A DNA stretch of 22,738 nucleotides, taken from Candolleomyces eurysporus (Eukaryota; Basidiomycota; Agaricomycetes; Agaricales; Psathyrellaceae). Shown here piece after piece: positions 10,124 through 20,044 of the stretch. Made by a program: the position numbers and the translations under genes. Position 1 is the first letter of the stretch; the number at the start of each line of letters is the position of its first letter. The stretch is taken from contig JANBPK010001616.1 in NCBI GenBank assembly GCA_027579435.1, positions 1 through 22,738 on the forward strand, given 5' to 3'. The notes under the pieces were generated by a model. That model was given only the letters and a program-made list of their open reading frames with translations, was not told the DNA's origin and searched no databases.

Positions 10124-10640
10124 GGAAGATGTGGGTGAGACTAATGATGCTTAAGTATAGGGTGTTAAATCAAGGTGAAGTCGGTCGGAGGGAAGGAGAG
10201 TCTTGGGGCTTGCGGCAAACATCGCTTCTTTTTAAATGAGAACCAGAGTATGTGGCATGAGATTAGCACCACGCTGGCGACTCCATGAGACAGACCGGTG
10301 GAACCATTTAATATCATTGTGGAGCAGGAGGAAGAGGCATGTTGTGATTGGAAACATGAAATTCATACAACGTTGAATCCAGAAGGCTTTCTAACTCCCC
10401 GAAAACATGAGTTGATCATTTTTATTGTTGAGCCTCATTCCAAAGCAGAACACGCATAGTTTTGCTTTGGCTAGTGGTACTGTTTTTCTAGGCGCACAAG
10501 GCGATTTTAAGGCCACACAAAGGGGCAAAGGGGTAGACTAAAGAACACATGTGTGATAGTCACAATTCTCGCAGTTAGGGGTCTTAAGGTCAGACTCATA
10601 ACATGGTCTGCAAAGATGCAGAGGTCATACTGCGCTCATC
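10124..10640 (-). promoter_or_regulatory. Upstream region of paralogue A with conserved palindrome
   Basis: A TATA-like box is at about 10229-10237. A 20-mer identical in all three units, TCTGCAAAGATGCAGAGGTC, lies at 10608-10627 and contains the perfect inverted repeat TCTGCA-N4-TGCAGA. The neighbouring sequence is only partly conserved among the units, so the palindrome stands out. A regulatory role is inferred. Confidence 0.45.
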
Positions 10641-10807
10641 TTGTTTGGACTAGGTGCACTGCCTTTTGTCACAGATCGTAAATGAAAGAAACGAGGATTT
10701 GGAACCTGAAACTCTTAAATGCCCATACCCAAATAGAGCGATGAGATTGGAGAACCACGGTTGTTGGAAGCATGTATGAGACTGTAACCCACGCTACGCA
10801 CGCCCAA

Positions 10808-11065
10808 TGAAGTATCGGGGTCTGATAAGAGCTTAGAGTAACGGTAGCGGGCAATGAGCCGACGGCCTGAGGCCAGTCGGTCCACATGTTATTATTCCGA
10901 CGTGGTCGGTAGAGTGAAACCCTGAGCCAGAGAGTGAGACCGTAGCCGTGCATGCGTGCACGTGCGACCCATGCGTTCGCCGCGGGGGGCAGAAGGGTCG
11001 CGCCTCCGTTGCTCCTCGATCGCCCGTTCTTCATTGAACTTGTGTAAACAAACTGTTTAAACTAC
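10808..11065 (+). repeat. CpG-rich copy of the repeat found mutated at 5955-6440
   Basis: It aligns by eye with the reverse complement of about 5955-6440. The shared parts run from GAAGTATCGGGGTC through GCGGGCAATGAG, GTGAGACCGTAGCCGTGCAT and TTCATTGAACTTGTGTAAAC. The other copy has about 200 bp more in the middle. CpG sites here correspond to TpG or CpA there. No protein is recognised. Confidence 0.75.
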
Positions 11066-11093
11066 GATGAAACACGAGAAAGCAATACCAAAT

Positions 11094-11395
11094 CATGGCC
11101 CATCCACGCAAATCTAGCACTGGCTACGGGCAACGGGTACTCTGAAGAACATGTCTTTCGTGAGAAATATGCACTCGTTCCAGTACCCCCATGAATAGGC
11201 GTTCATGACATATTAGGCTGAGATCTGGTTAACATGTAGTCATCCCGACGCGAAGCCGAATCAAAGCTCAGTCACGGGCGCCTATTCCTCAAACAAAAAA
11301 AAAAGACTGCAACCGATCACGCAAAAAATAACACAAATCTGGACACTGCAGTGTAGTGTCCAGGAACAGGAATTCTACCTCCCCTTTTCAGCCTG
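11094..11395 (+). repeat. Repeat R1, copy with internal deletion
   Basis: 11094-11218 matches 17709-17834 and 11251-11393 matches 18181-18322. The copy at 17.7 kb has about 310 bp more between the two parts. The matching end, ...GGAATTCTACCTCCCCTTTT, is directly followed by unit B, and R1 sequence resumes on the far side of that unit at about 12951. Confidence 0.75.
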
Positions 11396-11658
11396 CATGA
11401 GGTATTAGGCTGCGACGCGACGCACCTGGTATTTTGCGACAGTCAGCACACTGATGCACGCCTTCGAGCCCACCCATTTGAAGCTACATAAATCAACAAC
11501 AGAAAATGTAGCCTTGGCTATACGCAACTACATGCAGAGTTCAAAGGGCAAACATTGAAAAGAACGTCAAAAAGAGGGCCGCCAAGAAGAAACTGATTGA
11601 GGGATATACTACAGGATGTCTAATCCAATAATGCTGCAAGGCCGCTCCAAGCCGGACG

Positions 11659-12354
11659 TCAGGAACTTGGAGCGGGTGCATGATTTCCATCCTCCCGTGA
11701 AACACCCACTGTGCGGCCTCGGTGTATTCTGTTCATCTTGAGCATGTATATTGTGTTTTTTCCCTCTCTGGCGTAGGAAAGGAAGATTAGAATAAAGGAG
11801 AAGCTCAGGCAAAACACAAATAGCACTCTTTCGGTAGGACGCCCCTCAGCAAATATGTATGCCGCAATTGATAAAATGGTTATAGAAAGGCCAGTATAAA
11901 AGGTGAAGAGCCCTGGAGCACCAAATGGTCAGCGAACTTTCTGTATCCCAAGGAAGATTGTAAGCAAACACACGAGGTGAGCAAACCGGAGCAAGTATTT
12001 CGACATAAGCCGATCTCCAGCAGCCTCCTGTCTTTGCAAATCCTTGACAATGAATGCATCCACCACAGCTGCAAGGTTGATAGCCATTGCAAAATAGCAT
12101 GTACTGGCAGAGAAAGAATAATGGGGGCATCCGCCTATGCCACCGTCACAATTGACCATTTCTTTCAAATCTGTTGGACGGTAATAGCTATTAGTGTCTC
12201 TGAAGAAGGCATATAGCTGGGCAGCAATGCCAGCAGCAAGAGCGGACTAGAGCATGAAAATGAGCGCGGGACTGCTTCAGGACACGCATACTCGACACAC
12301 CACAACGGAAGCCTTGTAGTAAGCGAATTCATGATTGGCCGTGGCGGAGGTCAT
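11659..12354 (-). CDS. Four-helix membrane protein, paralogue B (194 aa)
   Basis: Proposed exons are 12354-12301, 12246-11970 and 11912-11659. Introns are 54 nt (GTGTGT...CTAG) and 57 nt (GTTTGC...CCAG with CTGAC upstream), at exactly the positions seen in paralogues A and C. Helix 1 (SALAAGIAAQLYAFF) is identical to A. The following loop is very different and carries Cys51 and Cys58 (NCDGGIGGC). Helix 2 lies in CYFAMAINLAAVVDAFIV, helix 3 after the split Trp codon, and helix 4 in LFVFCLSFSFILIFL. The C-terminal tail is GRTVGVSREDGNHAPAPSS. A TATAAG box lies at about 12451-12460, roughly 100 bp upstream. No stop or frameshift interrupts the spliced frame. The family is unknown to me. Confidence 0.82.
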
Positions 12355-12604
12355 TGAGACTAATGGTGCTTGAGTGTGAGGCGTTAAATCACTGAGGCGA
12401 AGTCGGTCGCAGGGGAAAAGGAGAGTCTTTGGCTTTAGGGCAAACATTGTTCCCTTATAGGTTGGAAAACCAGTGCATGCGCCGCTGGTAACCCAATTCG
12501 ACTATCATTGTGAAATGGGAAGAAGGGGTCTAGTGTAATTGGAAACATGTGTGATTGTCACAATGTTCGCAGTTTGGGGTCTCGAGGTAAGACTGATAAG
12601 CTGG

Positions 12605-12624
12605 TCTGCAAAGATGCAGAGGTC
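12605..12624. promoter_or_regulatory. Conserved palindromic 20-mer upstream of paralogue B
   Basis: Identical to the element upstream of A and C: TCTGCA-AAGA-TGCAGA followed by GGTC. Here it lies about 250 bp from the start codon, closer than in the other units because the flank is shorter. Confidence 0.4.
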
Positions 12625-12950
12625 ATACTGTGCATTCATTTCACAGCAGTTGGGCACTTTCATCGTTGTTTAGACAGCGGAGGTCTTAAAGCAATGGGAT
12701 CACCCAAGGATAACTAAACTGGACTGGGGAAAGGCTTATTCTGATTGTCAGGCTAGGTGCGCTGTGGTTGCTGCAGATCGTAAATGAGAGAAATGTGGGT
12801 TTGGTGATTGAGATTGTTAAACGCCCATACGCACATAGCGCTCCGAGATCAGAGATCCATGGTTGTTCGAGTATGTACAAGACTTGAGCCCTGCTACGCA
12901 CGCCAAAGCAAGAGAAACCAGTACCACACTTTCCTCCGAGTCTCATTGAA

Positions 12951-13025
12951 ATGTATATTCTACCTCACTTTTGCAGCTTAGAGGTCCTTAGCGGTCGAAG
13001 ACATATCGTTGACGGTCGTGGGTCG
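12951..13025 (+). repeat. Repeat R1, right-hand fragment
   Basis: It matches about 18300-18375, including GAGGTCCTTAGCGGTCGAAG. It begins with ATTCTACCTCACTTTTGCAG, which repeats the R1 end found to the left of unit B at 11372-11391. Confidence 0.75.
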
Positions 13026-13495
13026 TGGGCACGAGTGTCCCTTGGTTTATTTCCTAGAAAATTCAACGGAATTTCACTACACGAACCAACAATTGAATTA
13101 CCACCAGCAGAGTTAGCTCGGTCTTGACATTCATGCGCTCACCATGGCCCACTCTCCCAACGCGCAGTTCGTAGCAAAAAAAAGTGGAGACAGAATAATG
13201 GGCACATCATGAATCATGGACTGCAATTGGAACATATGATGATGATGGTTGGCAGAGGTGGTACGTGCGTCGCCTCATTTGAACTCAATTTCTTTCTCAT
13301 TATCTGAGCCCAGCCACAGGTTCAACGCACGCTTCAGGTGTGTGGGCTCGAGCACAGTAGGGGGCTCAGAAGCCGTTGGTGAATGAGGAAAGGGAAGAAG
13401 CAGTTTTTCGCTATGTGCAGGTGCGGTTTTTGGGGGTAAGTCGTGCTTCAATGTAGTAGACAAAGAGTCCTCACCAACGGTGCCTCTCATTCAGC
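13026..13495. other. Intergenic region, no recognised gene
   Basis: A minus-strand frame at 13490-13275 (71 codons, Pro/Thr-rich) has no recognised features. It stops just before the minisatellite. Confidence 0.35.
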
Positions 13496-13899
13496 CTGTG
13501 AGTCCTCTCCCACATTTCATGGCAGATATGGAGTGCTTACCAACTGGTGTTGCCAGTGGGTGTCGTTCAGGGTGCGAGTCCTCTTCCAAGGTTGATGGGG
13601 GCAATGGAGTGCTTACGAGCTAATGTTAGATGATGTTCAGGGTGTCAGTCCCTTCCAAGTTCAATGACGGAAGCAAAGCGCTCAGCGACCGATGAACCAG
13701 AACGTGAGTCCGCTTCCAAGACTGATATTGATGGCGGAAATGAAGTGCTCAGTGCGATCCTTTGGTCTTGTTCAGGGTGGAAGTCCCCTTCAAAGACTCA
13801 TGACCGAAATGGAGTGCCCACCAGCCGAGATTGCCTGTTTGTGAGTCTCTTCAAAGCTCGATCATGAAGCGATGTGCTCACCAGCCGATATTGCCTGTT
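13496..13899 (+). repeat. Minisatellite, about six units of 60-70 bp
   Basis: Approximate units start at 13498, 13565, 13634, 13702, 13769 and 13838. The consensus by eye is TTCAGGGTG-GAGTCC-CTTCCAAG followed by GATGGCGGAAATGGAGTGCT and CACCAGCCGATATTGCCTG. Units are diverged by point changes and small indels. It lies between units B and C and has no consistent reading frame across units, so it is probably non-coding. Confidence 0.85.
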
Positions 13900-14318
13900 A
13901 ATTTCCTTGAGCTTCCGAACCGAGGAAAGGGGGATTGGCGGTGGATATTGAACAGGCTGAGCTGACTGCAATGATGTGTCCTCGGAGATTCCCGTCATTT
14001 CGCTCCTTCGGGAATGTTGTTCGCACAAGGTATTAGTTCGGGTCGCACCTGCCAGCACTTTGGGACAGTCAGTGCACTGACGCACACCTTCAAACCCACC
14101 CATTCGAAGCTACATAAATCAACAATGGAAGATTTATTCTGGGCTATACATAGCTACATACAGAGTTCAAAGCATGAACAGAGCCTAATCTTTCGGAATC
14201 CAGAAAGGCGAACATTAGAAAGAAAGTCAAAAAGAGGACCGCCAAGAAGAAACTGATTGAGAGATATACTAGAGGATGTCTAATCCAAAAATGTTGCAAG
14301 GCCACTCCAATCCGGGCA

Positions 14319-15017
14319 TCAGGAACTTGGAGCGGGCGCACGATTTCCATCCTCCTGTAAAACACCCACTGTGCGGCCTCGGTGCATTGACATCCTGTTC
14401 ATTGTGAGCATCATGTTTCTTCCCTCCCCGACAAAGTAAAGCAAGATTAGAATGGAGGAGGAGAGCACACAAAGCACAAATAGCACTTTATCGAAGGTAC
14501 CTCCCTCAAGAAGTACGTAAAAGGCGAGTGAGACAATAATCAGAATAAGGCCAGCATAAAAAGTGCAGAACCCTGGAACCCCAAATGATGAGCGAACTTT
14601 CTATAGTCTAAGGAAGATTGTAGGCGTACACACGATGTGAGCAAACCAGAGAAAGTATATCGACATAAGCCGATCTCCAGCAGCATCCTGTCTTCGCCAA
14701 TCCTTGGCAATGAATGCATCCACCGCAGCCGCAAGGTTAACAACCACTGCAAAATAGCAGGTCCCAGAAATGAAAGAAAAGTACAGAGGGCATTCGCCTT
14801 TTCTGTCATCACATTTGTCCGGGTTTTCCAGAGCAATTGCATGGTGATAGTTCTTAAGGTCCCCGAAGAATGCATATAGCTGGGCAGCAATGCCAGCAGC
14901 AAGAGTGGACTAGAACATGAAAATGAGTGCTGCACTGCGTCAGGACACGCATACTCGACGTACCACAACGGAAGCCTCGTGGTAAGCGGTTTCATGACTT
15001 CCCGTGGTGGAGCTCAT
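14319..15017 (-). CDS. Four-helix membrane protein, paralogue C (195 aa)
   Basis: Proposed exons are 15017-14964, 14909-14630 and 14572-14319. Introns are 54 nt (GTACGT...CTAG) and 57 nt (GTACGC...CCAG). The spliced frame is open. Helix 1 is STLAAGIAAQLYAFF. The loop carries Cys51 and Cys58 (KCDDRKGEC), as in B. Helix 2 includes CYFAVVVNLAAAVDAFIA, and a charged segment DWRRQDAAGD follows. The tail ends APAPSS. A TTTTAAAAGG box lies about 115 bp upstream. An AATAAA on the minus strand at 14138-14133, about 180 bp after the stop, may be the polyadenylation signal. Function unknown. The similarity of introns and flanks to A and B shows recent duplication. Confidence 0.82.
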
Positions 15018-15441
15018 GGAAGATGTAGGCGAGACTAATGATGCTTGAGTGTGAGGCGTTAAATCACCGAGTCGAAGTCGGTTGCAGGGAAGGAGGGTTT
15101 GGGGTTTAGGGCAGCCATCGTACCCTTTTAAAAGAGAACCATTGACAGTGCATGCGGCATGAAAAAAGCGCCAGCCTGGCGACTCGGACTCGATTCGACA
15201 GACCGTTGGAACCATTTAATATCGCTGTAAAACGGGGGGAAGAGGCATGGTGCGAACGTAAACATGTGATGATACAACAACCAGTACACGCGTGGTTTTG
15301 CTTTGGCTAGTGATACTGTTCTTCTAGGGCACAAGAGGCGACCCCGAGACCGCAAAAAGGGGTGAAGAGATGGACTAAAGAACGTATGTGGCAGCCACAA
15401 TGTTCGCAGTTTGAGGTCTTGCAAAAAGACTGATAATATAG

Positions 15442-15461
15442 TCTGCAAAGATGCAGAGGTC
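15442..15461. promoter_or_regulatory. Conserved palindromic 20-mer upstream of paralogue C
   Basis: Third identical copy of TCTGCAAAGATGCAGAGGTC, about 425 bp from the start codon. Confidence 0.4.
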
Positions 15462-15798
15462 GTACTTCGTACTGCATGCTTACTTCAAGGCAGTGTATGG
15501 GCACCTCATGGGCACGTTCATTGCTGTTTAGGACGGCGGAGATATTAAAGCAGTGGGATGGCCCAAAGATAGCTAAATTGGACGGGGAAATGGCGCGTTC
15601 TGGTGGCTTTCAGACCAAGTGCACTGTGGTTACCACAGATCGTAAATGAAAGAAGCGAGGATCTGGAATCCGAAGCGCTTTTAAACGCCCATACTCAGCT
15701 AGCACGATGGGATCGGAGAACCACGGTCGTTTTGTGAGTATGGACAAGACTTTGACCCTTGATACACACGCTGAGACATGGGAAACCAATGCCATATA

Positions 15799-17019
15799 AA
15801 ATAGAACGGCCCCTATATCGATGTGTTCATGTCGAAAGTATTACTAGNCTTTTTCCTGGATGGCTCTAAGCAGTTGGTACGTTAGACTGGGACGAGCACG
15901 AAACGAAACGGCTTACTATAAGTGGAAGAACTTTTGGGGGGGACGCTACGGTTCGTTGAGGCTGGGACTTCATGAGTGATGCTCGGCGATTCAGCCATGC
16001 CGAAGCGCTCATAAGGTCATTTTTTACCGAGAAGAGCAAGTAAGTCCCATAGGGTTTAAGGGAAATCCGTTACATACATGTACATTGTGTCCGTTTTGAG
16101 TTTATGGTAAATCCGTAATCTGCTTTCAAAGCTTGCTTATAGCATTTGAAAGAAGCCCGAGAAGTACCACACGCTGGGGGCTGCGCACTAAGTTACGCAT
16201 ATCAACGAGGAGCCAGATGCATCAGCTACCAACACTAGTCCCTGGCGCCGAAACCTACTCGGCCGTTTTGCAGCCGTTCCTTCAAATTGGGATCTTGTAA
16301 TGCTAATATGATATACCCATCCATCCTTTCAAAAACACCGGTTGAATCTCCTTTCAGTGCTTCGTGATGCCACCGCCTTTGGCCAGAGACTTCTTTGTAA
16401 AACAGAGAGTTGATATGCTCTTATTAGAGATGGGAGTGTGAGCTGTTCATACTGACTCGGACCTTCACTCGCGTCTTCGTCACACGGTATCCTCAGCGTC
16501 TCATCCACCGAAGTGGGTCAAAAACATGGGTTATGAATCTGCACATGGTGTCCTTTCCATAGATTTACTACTGGAAGGGATACAAGAAAGGGGAGCCGAG
16601 TAACTACTCCTCAGGCTGCTCGTCTCAACATTTGGCCTCGTTGGACCGTACCTTACAGAAATGCGGACCGCTCGAAAGAAAGTTATGGCCAAGACTCGGG
16701 TCAAGACGATCATATATGTCCACTACCTCATGTGTATGGCGAACAGCCGGGCCGGTTCATATGGCGCCATCCATCGGACCGTCCCATGCTCTGGGTCGAC
16801 CATGCCTCGACAACTCTTGATGACAACTGCTGTGTAGCTCTTGCTACGACTCTTACCGCCACGAATACAATGTAGCAGTAACCAAACATCAAGGAATGCC
16901 GATGGACATATATTTCTCGCGGCTATAAATATCCGAAATGGGCACCAAGCACATCCACTTTTGTCTAAGCGAGCGTTTTGCCCGAGGTGGAGGGAGACGC
17001 AGCCAGCCACGTACGGAAC
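15799..17019. other. Intergenic region, no recognised gene
   Basis: Two similar stretches (GGTTTAAGGGAAATCCGTTA near 16045 and GTTTATGGTAAATCCGTAA near 16099) form a small direct repeat. An open plus frame near 16670-16890 (containing GRFIWRHPSDRPMLWVDHAS) may be decayed coding sequence of the helicase element downstream, but I cannot assign it. An N is at 15848. Confidence 0.35.
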
Positions 17020-17536
17020 CTTCCTGCCAGATCCACGAGCGAGTACCTGGGCAAACTGCCAACGTTTATAGGAATGAAGGCGATGATAAAAGAAAACATA
17101 TTCGTGCCACTCAAAATCGTCAATGGATCAGAAGGAACGATACACGACATAAAGTATAAGATAGATTCGGATGGCCACAGAAGGGCGATAGCAGTCTACA
17201 TCGCCTTACCCTCGAGGAGTTGTTCCCATCTTTGCAAAATTCATGTGCATCCCTTTCCCATTCAACTGCTTCGGTCTGCAGGCAAACTCTATCAGAAGGG
17301 AGCAAATTCCGATTATATCGTCATATTCAATAACAGGCTACAAGAACCAAGGGAGGACGATAGACAAAGCCATCATCGACCTCGCTTCCTCAAGAGGCCA
17401 AGGGACCTACGTAATGTTATCGAGATCACCTCGTCTTAAGACGATTCCCGCGCACAAAGATTGCACAACGAATGTCTCAAGAGCTGAGATTACAGCTCGA
17501 GAGGCTGGATCGCATGAAAAGAAAACTAAACCCTAA
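17020..17536 (+). pseudogene. PIF1-like helicase C-terminal relic, probably Helitron
   Basis: The plus-strand frame from about 17020 reads LPARSTSEYLGKLPTFIGMK, then ENIFVPLKIVNGSEGTIHDI. This is the domain of PIF1-like and Helitron helicases that follows the motor core and normally reads LPLYIGMPVMLKxN...NGxxGxV. A second frame (17243-17536) carries YSITGYKNQGRTIDKAIIDL (motif V region) and GTYVMLSR (motif VI with its arginine). The two parts are in different frames, so an indel lies at about 17240-17280. Walker A, Walker B and any Rep domain are absent from the window. A Helitron origin is the usual source of such fragments in fungi, but no Helitron terminus (CTRR with hairpin) was found. 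A genuine chromosomal PIF1 fragment is less likely. Confidence 0.75.
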
Positions 17537-17708
17537 CTGATACAAGAAAGCGGATAGGCGAATCGGGCAACAGGGTCACGCAAGCGAGAACAACTTTTTA
17601 CCTTTAGCGCCCACAACAAGATAAGATCAAGGTTGTCAAGGAAACTGATTAGAACCTTATTACTTTGAGTGATGGTATCACCAAAAGAGCCTGGACTTTA
17701 GTGTCCAG
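17537..17708. other. Short intergenic stretch
   Basis: It lies between the helicase relic and R1. No terminator hairpin or Helitron end was recognised. Confidence 0.3.
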
Positions 17709-18380
17709 GAATGCCCCATCCGCGCGAACTTGGACGCTGGCTATGGACAATGGGTAACCTGAAGAACACGTTTTTGGTGAGAAGCCTGCATTCGTTGCTG
17801 TGCCCCCATAAATAGGTGTCATTACCTCGTTCAAGCTCGTGCGAAAGGATACGACCGCAGAGACCAGCCTTCAGATATCAGGCTTTTCACCTCCCGCCTC
17901 AAGAGTCCTCGCTAACGCACCCCTGCAGCGTGCTCAAACTCTCGCTTGCGCATGGGGCATATGTTCTCATGAGAGGGTTCGCATACGAGCCAAAAAGTGG
18001 AAAACTTGAACTTACTCGTGAGAAAGGAAAAATACGGAGCAAACCTGAGCTTATACCAAAACGAAGCAGTCCTTGCTTGTATCGTTCCATCAACATAGAG
18101 GCAAAGGCTTCTGAAAAGCTACCTTCTTGCTTTGGGTCATATCCTTTGCATCAAACGTGTATTCATCCTGACGCAAAACCGAGAGCCGAGTCAAAGCTCA
18201 GGCGCGGGCGCCTATTTCGCAAACAAAACNAAAAAACTGCAACCGACCNAAAAAAATACAAACCCGGACAGATTGATGTCCAGGAACAGGAACAGGAATT
18301 CCACCTCACTTTTCAAGGCTCGAGGTCCTTAGCGGTCGAAGGCATATCGCTGACGGTGGCGGCTCGAGGGCCCGGCTGTC
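17709..18380 (+). repeat. Repeat R1, fullest copy
   Basis: The left part matches 11094-11218, the right part matches 11251-11393, and the far right matches 12951-13025. The middle (about 17835-18180) has no counterpart in the window, so it is either an insertion here or a deletion at 11.2 kb. Ns at 18230 and 18249 both precede A runs. No coding function is recognised. Confidence 0.75.
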
Positions 18381-19152
18381 CTTTGGCGTAGTCTTCAGGG
18401 TAAGTATGAAAAGGTGTGTTAGAATGAACCCAGTATGGCAGTCAAACCGAAAGCAAACTAAGTTTCGGAGTCCAGGATTTACTGCCCGCTGCAGCGCGAG
18501 GACGTTCTTGCGAGCGGGGCGATTTGACATGATGCGGTCCACGAAAATGCACGTTGGGGTTTAAAAAGGGAAGGTAGATGTCGCGTCAACAGAGACATGA
18601 GTTATGGATCTGAGGAGCTTACCATTGCATGATCCATGCATCCGTGGCCTATAGACAAGGCGGTTCTGCTGGTGCCCGTACCAGTCGCACGGCAGAGCAC
18701 GAACCATGCCCGGTATTCCAATTGCTGACACCGTCCTTGCAGTTAAAATCCCTGGATTCATCGTGGCCTTTACCCCTTTCTGAAGATAACACACTCAGTC
18801 CATATTCACAGTTACGAACGCTGACCGGAGGACTTGACGGACTTGTCGAGTCCATTCTATAGCGTCCATAGTCGTAAACGCTACTCGAAGGAGTCCTTTG
18901 GTACCAAGCGCCTGTCGATAGGCATATAGCCACGCCTGACGTTACGGAGAAGCAGCAGAACAGACGAAGGAAACTTGGAGACGATGGAGGCAGATATCAA
19001 AGGTGACGTCAGCATCGCCACAGCTACACTGCCACTCACAGCCACAGCAGAACTTCGTCCCGAATCCCTGAAGGCAACAGCCGGGTCGAGAGAAAATCTA
19101 CCAGAGGGTAGGCATGAACACAGCATAAAAGCATAAATAAAGTGCAATAATG
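18381..19152. other. Intergenic region with unassigned open frames
   Basis: Minus-strand frames at 19156-18881 and 18933-18649 are open. The first begins with a hydrophobic MTLLHFIYAFMLCSC and has possible splice sites (GTGAGT near 19034, AAG near 18969), so a small secreted-type protein is conceivable. The start overlaps the stop codon of the gene at 19153, and no family is recognised, so I do not call a gene. Confidence 0.3.
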
Positions 19153-20044
19153 TCATGAATTAGAAGAAGGCAAGTACTCAATATTCCCATCCCCAGAAAC
19201 AATGGCCTCTAGGGCATCTCCAAACCATTCCTCCCCCTCTCGCCATTCGTGATTCTGAGTCCATTGGTTAACGAATTCGAGGGCATCAGCAACTCTTCTC
19301 TCCATATTAAGTTCCTTCCATCGCTCTGGGTCCTCGTCTGGGTTGACGTAGCCCTCCGTAACACGGAGGAGGTGGTAATCCACAAGTTCCGACAAATCCG
19401 AGGCCAGGATTGTTCGAACGGCGCACGATCTGGGGTACTTGAGCATAGTGCGTAAGAGCCAGGCGTAGACAGCTGATGGTCTGGGGAGGAGGATCTTCGT
19501 GGTAGATGGTGAAGGTAAGAGGTGTATTGATAGGGTCGTATAGAGCTCTTCGGGATTGAGCGAGACAAACGATGCAGGGTAAAGAACAAGACGTTGCACC
19601 CAAGCAGGGGCAGATGAGCGGGTGAGTCGGTGGTAGGTAGCTTTGGTGTGGATATCGCCTTCCACTCTGGTGAGCAGCTTTGAAGGAGGAGACANGGGGG
19701 AGGCCTATGCTGCTAAGGATGTCCGATGCGCGAGCTAGATCCTCGTCAGGAACAATGTAGGAGAAATCCTACGTAATAGGCGAGGCTGTTGATTATTCCA
19801 GTAGAAGAAGATCGATGAGACCACTCACTCTGACGAAGACAGGCACTGTCATCCGTCTATACAAGAGAGCCCTCCACTCGATCAACTCCACACCTGCCGC
19901 TTGCAATCTGGAAAGGGCGACATCGACAAGCTCTGCGGGCTGACGGTCAAAGACATCTTTCGGGGTAGAGTAGGCGTTGAGCTCCTTCCCCCCCTTGAAG
20001 GTAAGACTTGGAAAGTCGTAAGGCGGGGGTGGAGCTACGAGCAT
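19153..20044 (-). CDS. Hypothetical protein, possible degenerate nucleotidyltransferase fold (276 aa)
   Basis: Proposed exons are 20044-19829 and 19768-19153, with a 60 nt GTGAGT...GTAG intron. ATG at 20044 was chosen because the longer frame starts at a TTG. The N at 19695, next to five Gs, breaks the frame. Ignoring that single N makes the exon fully open, so it is probably an assembly artefact. The protein has a Pro-rich N-terminus (APPPPYDFPSL), an alpha/beta segment ALLYRRMTVPVFVRDFSYIV followed by PDEDLARASDILSSIGL, then a basic part and an acidic Trp-rich C-terminus. The strand-PDEDL-helix pattern resembles the core of nucleotidyltransferase-like proteins, but the paired catalytic aspartates are not evident, so any activity is doubtful. 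It is transcribed away from the nucleotidyltransferase-like gene at 20247. Function unknown. Confidence 0.75.

Larger units (their letters stand above)
9283..10803 (-). repeat. Tandem unit A (membrane-protein gene plus flanks)
   Basis: The unit shares coding, intron, 3' flank and several hundred bases of 5' flank with units B (11398-12930) and C (14030-15798). Boundaries are where the similarity stops by eye. On the left it abuts the proline-rich gene fragment. On the right it abuts another repeat at 10808. Confidence 0.85.
11398..12930 (-). repeat. Tandem unit B
   Basis: Second copy of the membrane-protein unit. Compared with unit C it lacks about 35 bp of 3' flank near 11540 and has a shorter 5' flank. 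It sits inside a copy of R1, with R1 sequence on both sides. Confidence 0.85.
14030..15798 (-). repeat. Tandem unit C
   Basis: Third and longest copy of the membrane-protein unit. Its 3' flank matches unit B from GGTATTAG at about 14037 (11401 in B), and its 5' flank matches unit B to about GAAACCAATGCCA at 15780-15795. Confidence 0.85.

Noticed and set aside
9612..12130. Minus-strand frames of 60-94 codons ending within intron 2 of paralogues A and B
   Set aside because: They are the unspliced or wrong-frame reading of the three-exon genes, and splicing explains them fully.
13664..13867. Open frame in the minisatellite
   Set aside because: The frame is not maintained from unit to unit, so the array is unlikely to encode a repeat protein.
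16243..16249. TGGCGCC resembling a retroelement primer binding site
   Set aside because: No LTR end (CA) directly before it and no Gag or polymerase after it, so it is probably chance.
18881..19156. Open frame with a signal-peptide-like start on the minus strand
   Set aside because: Its ATG overlaps the stop of the 276-residue gene, the rest shows no family pattern, and splice choices are ambiguous.
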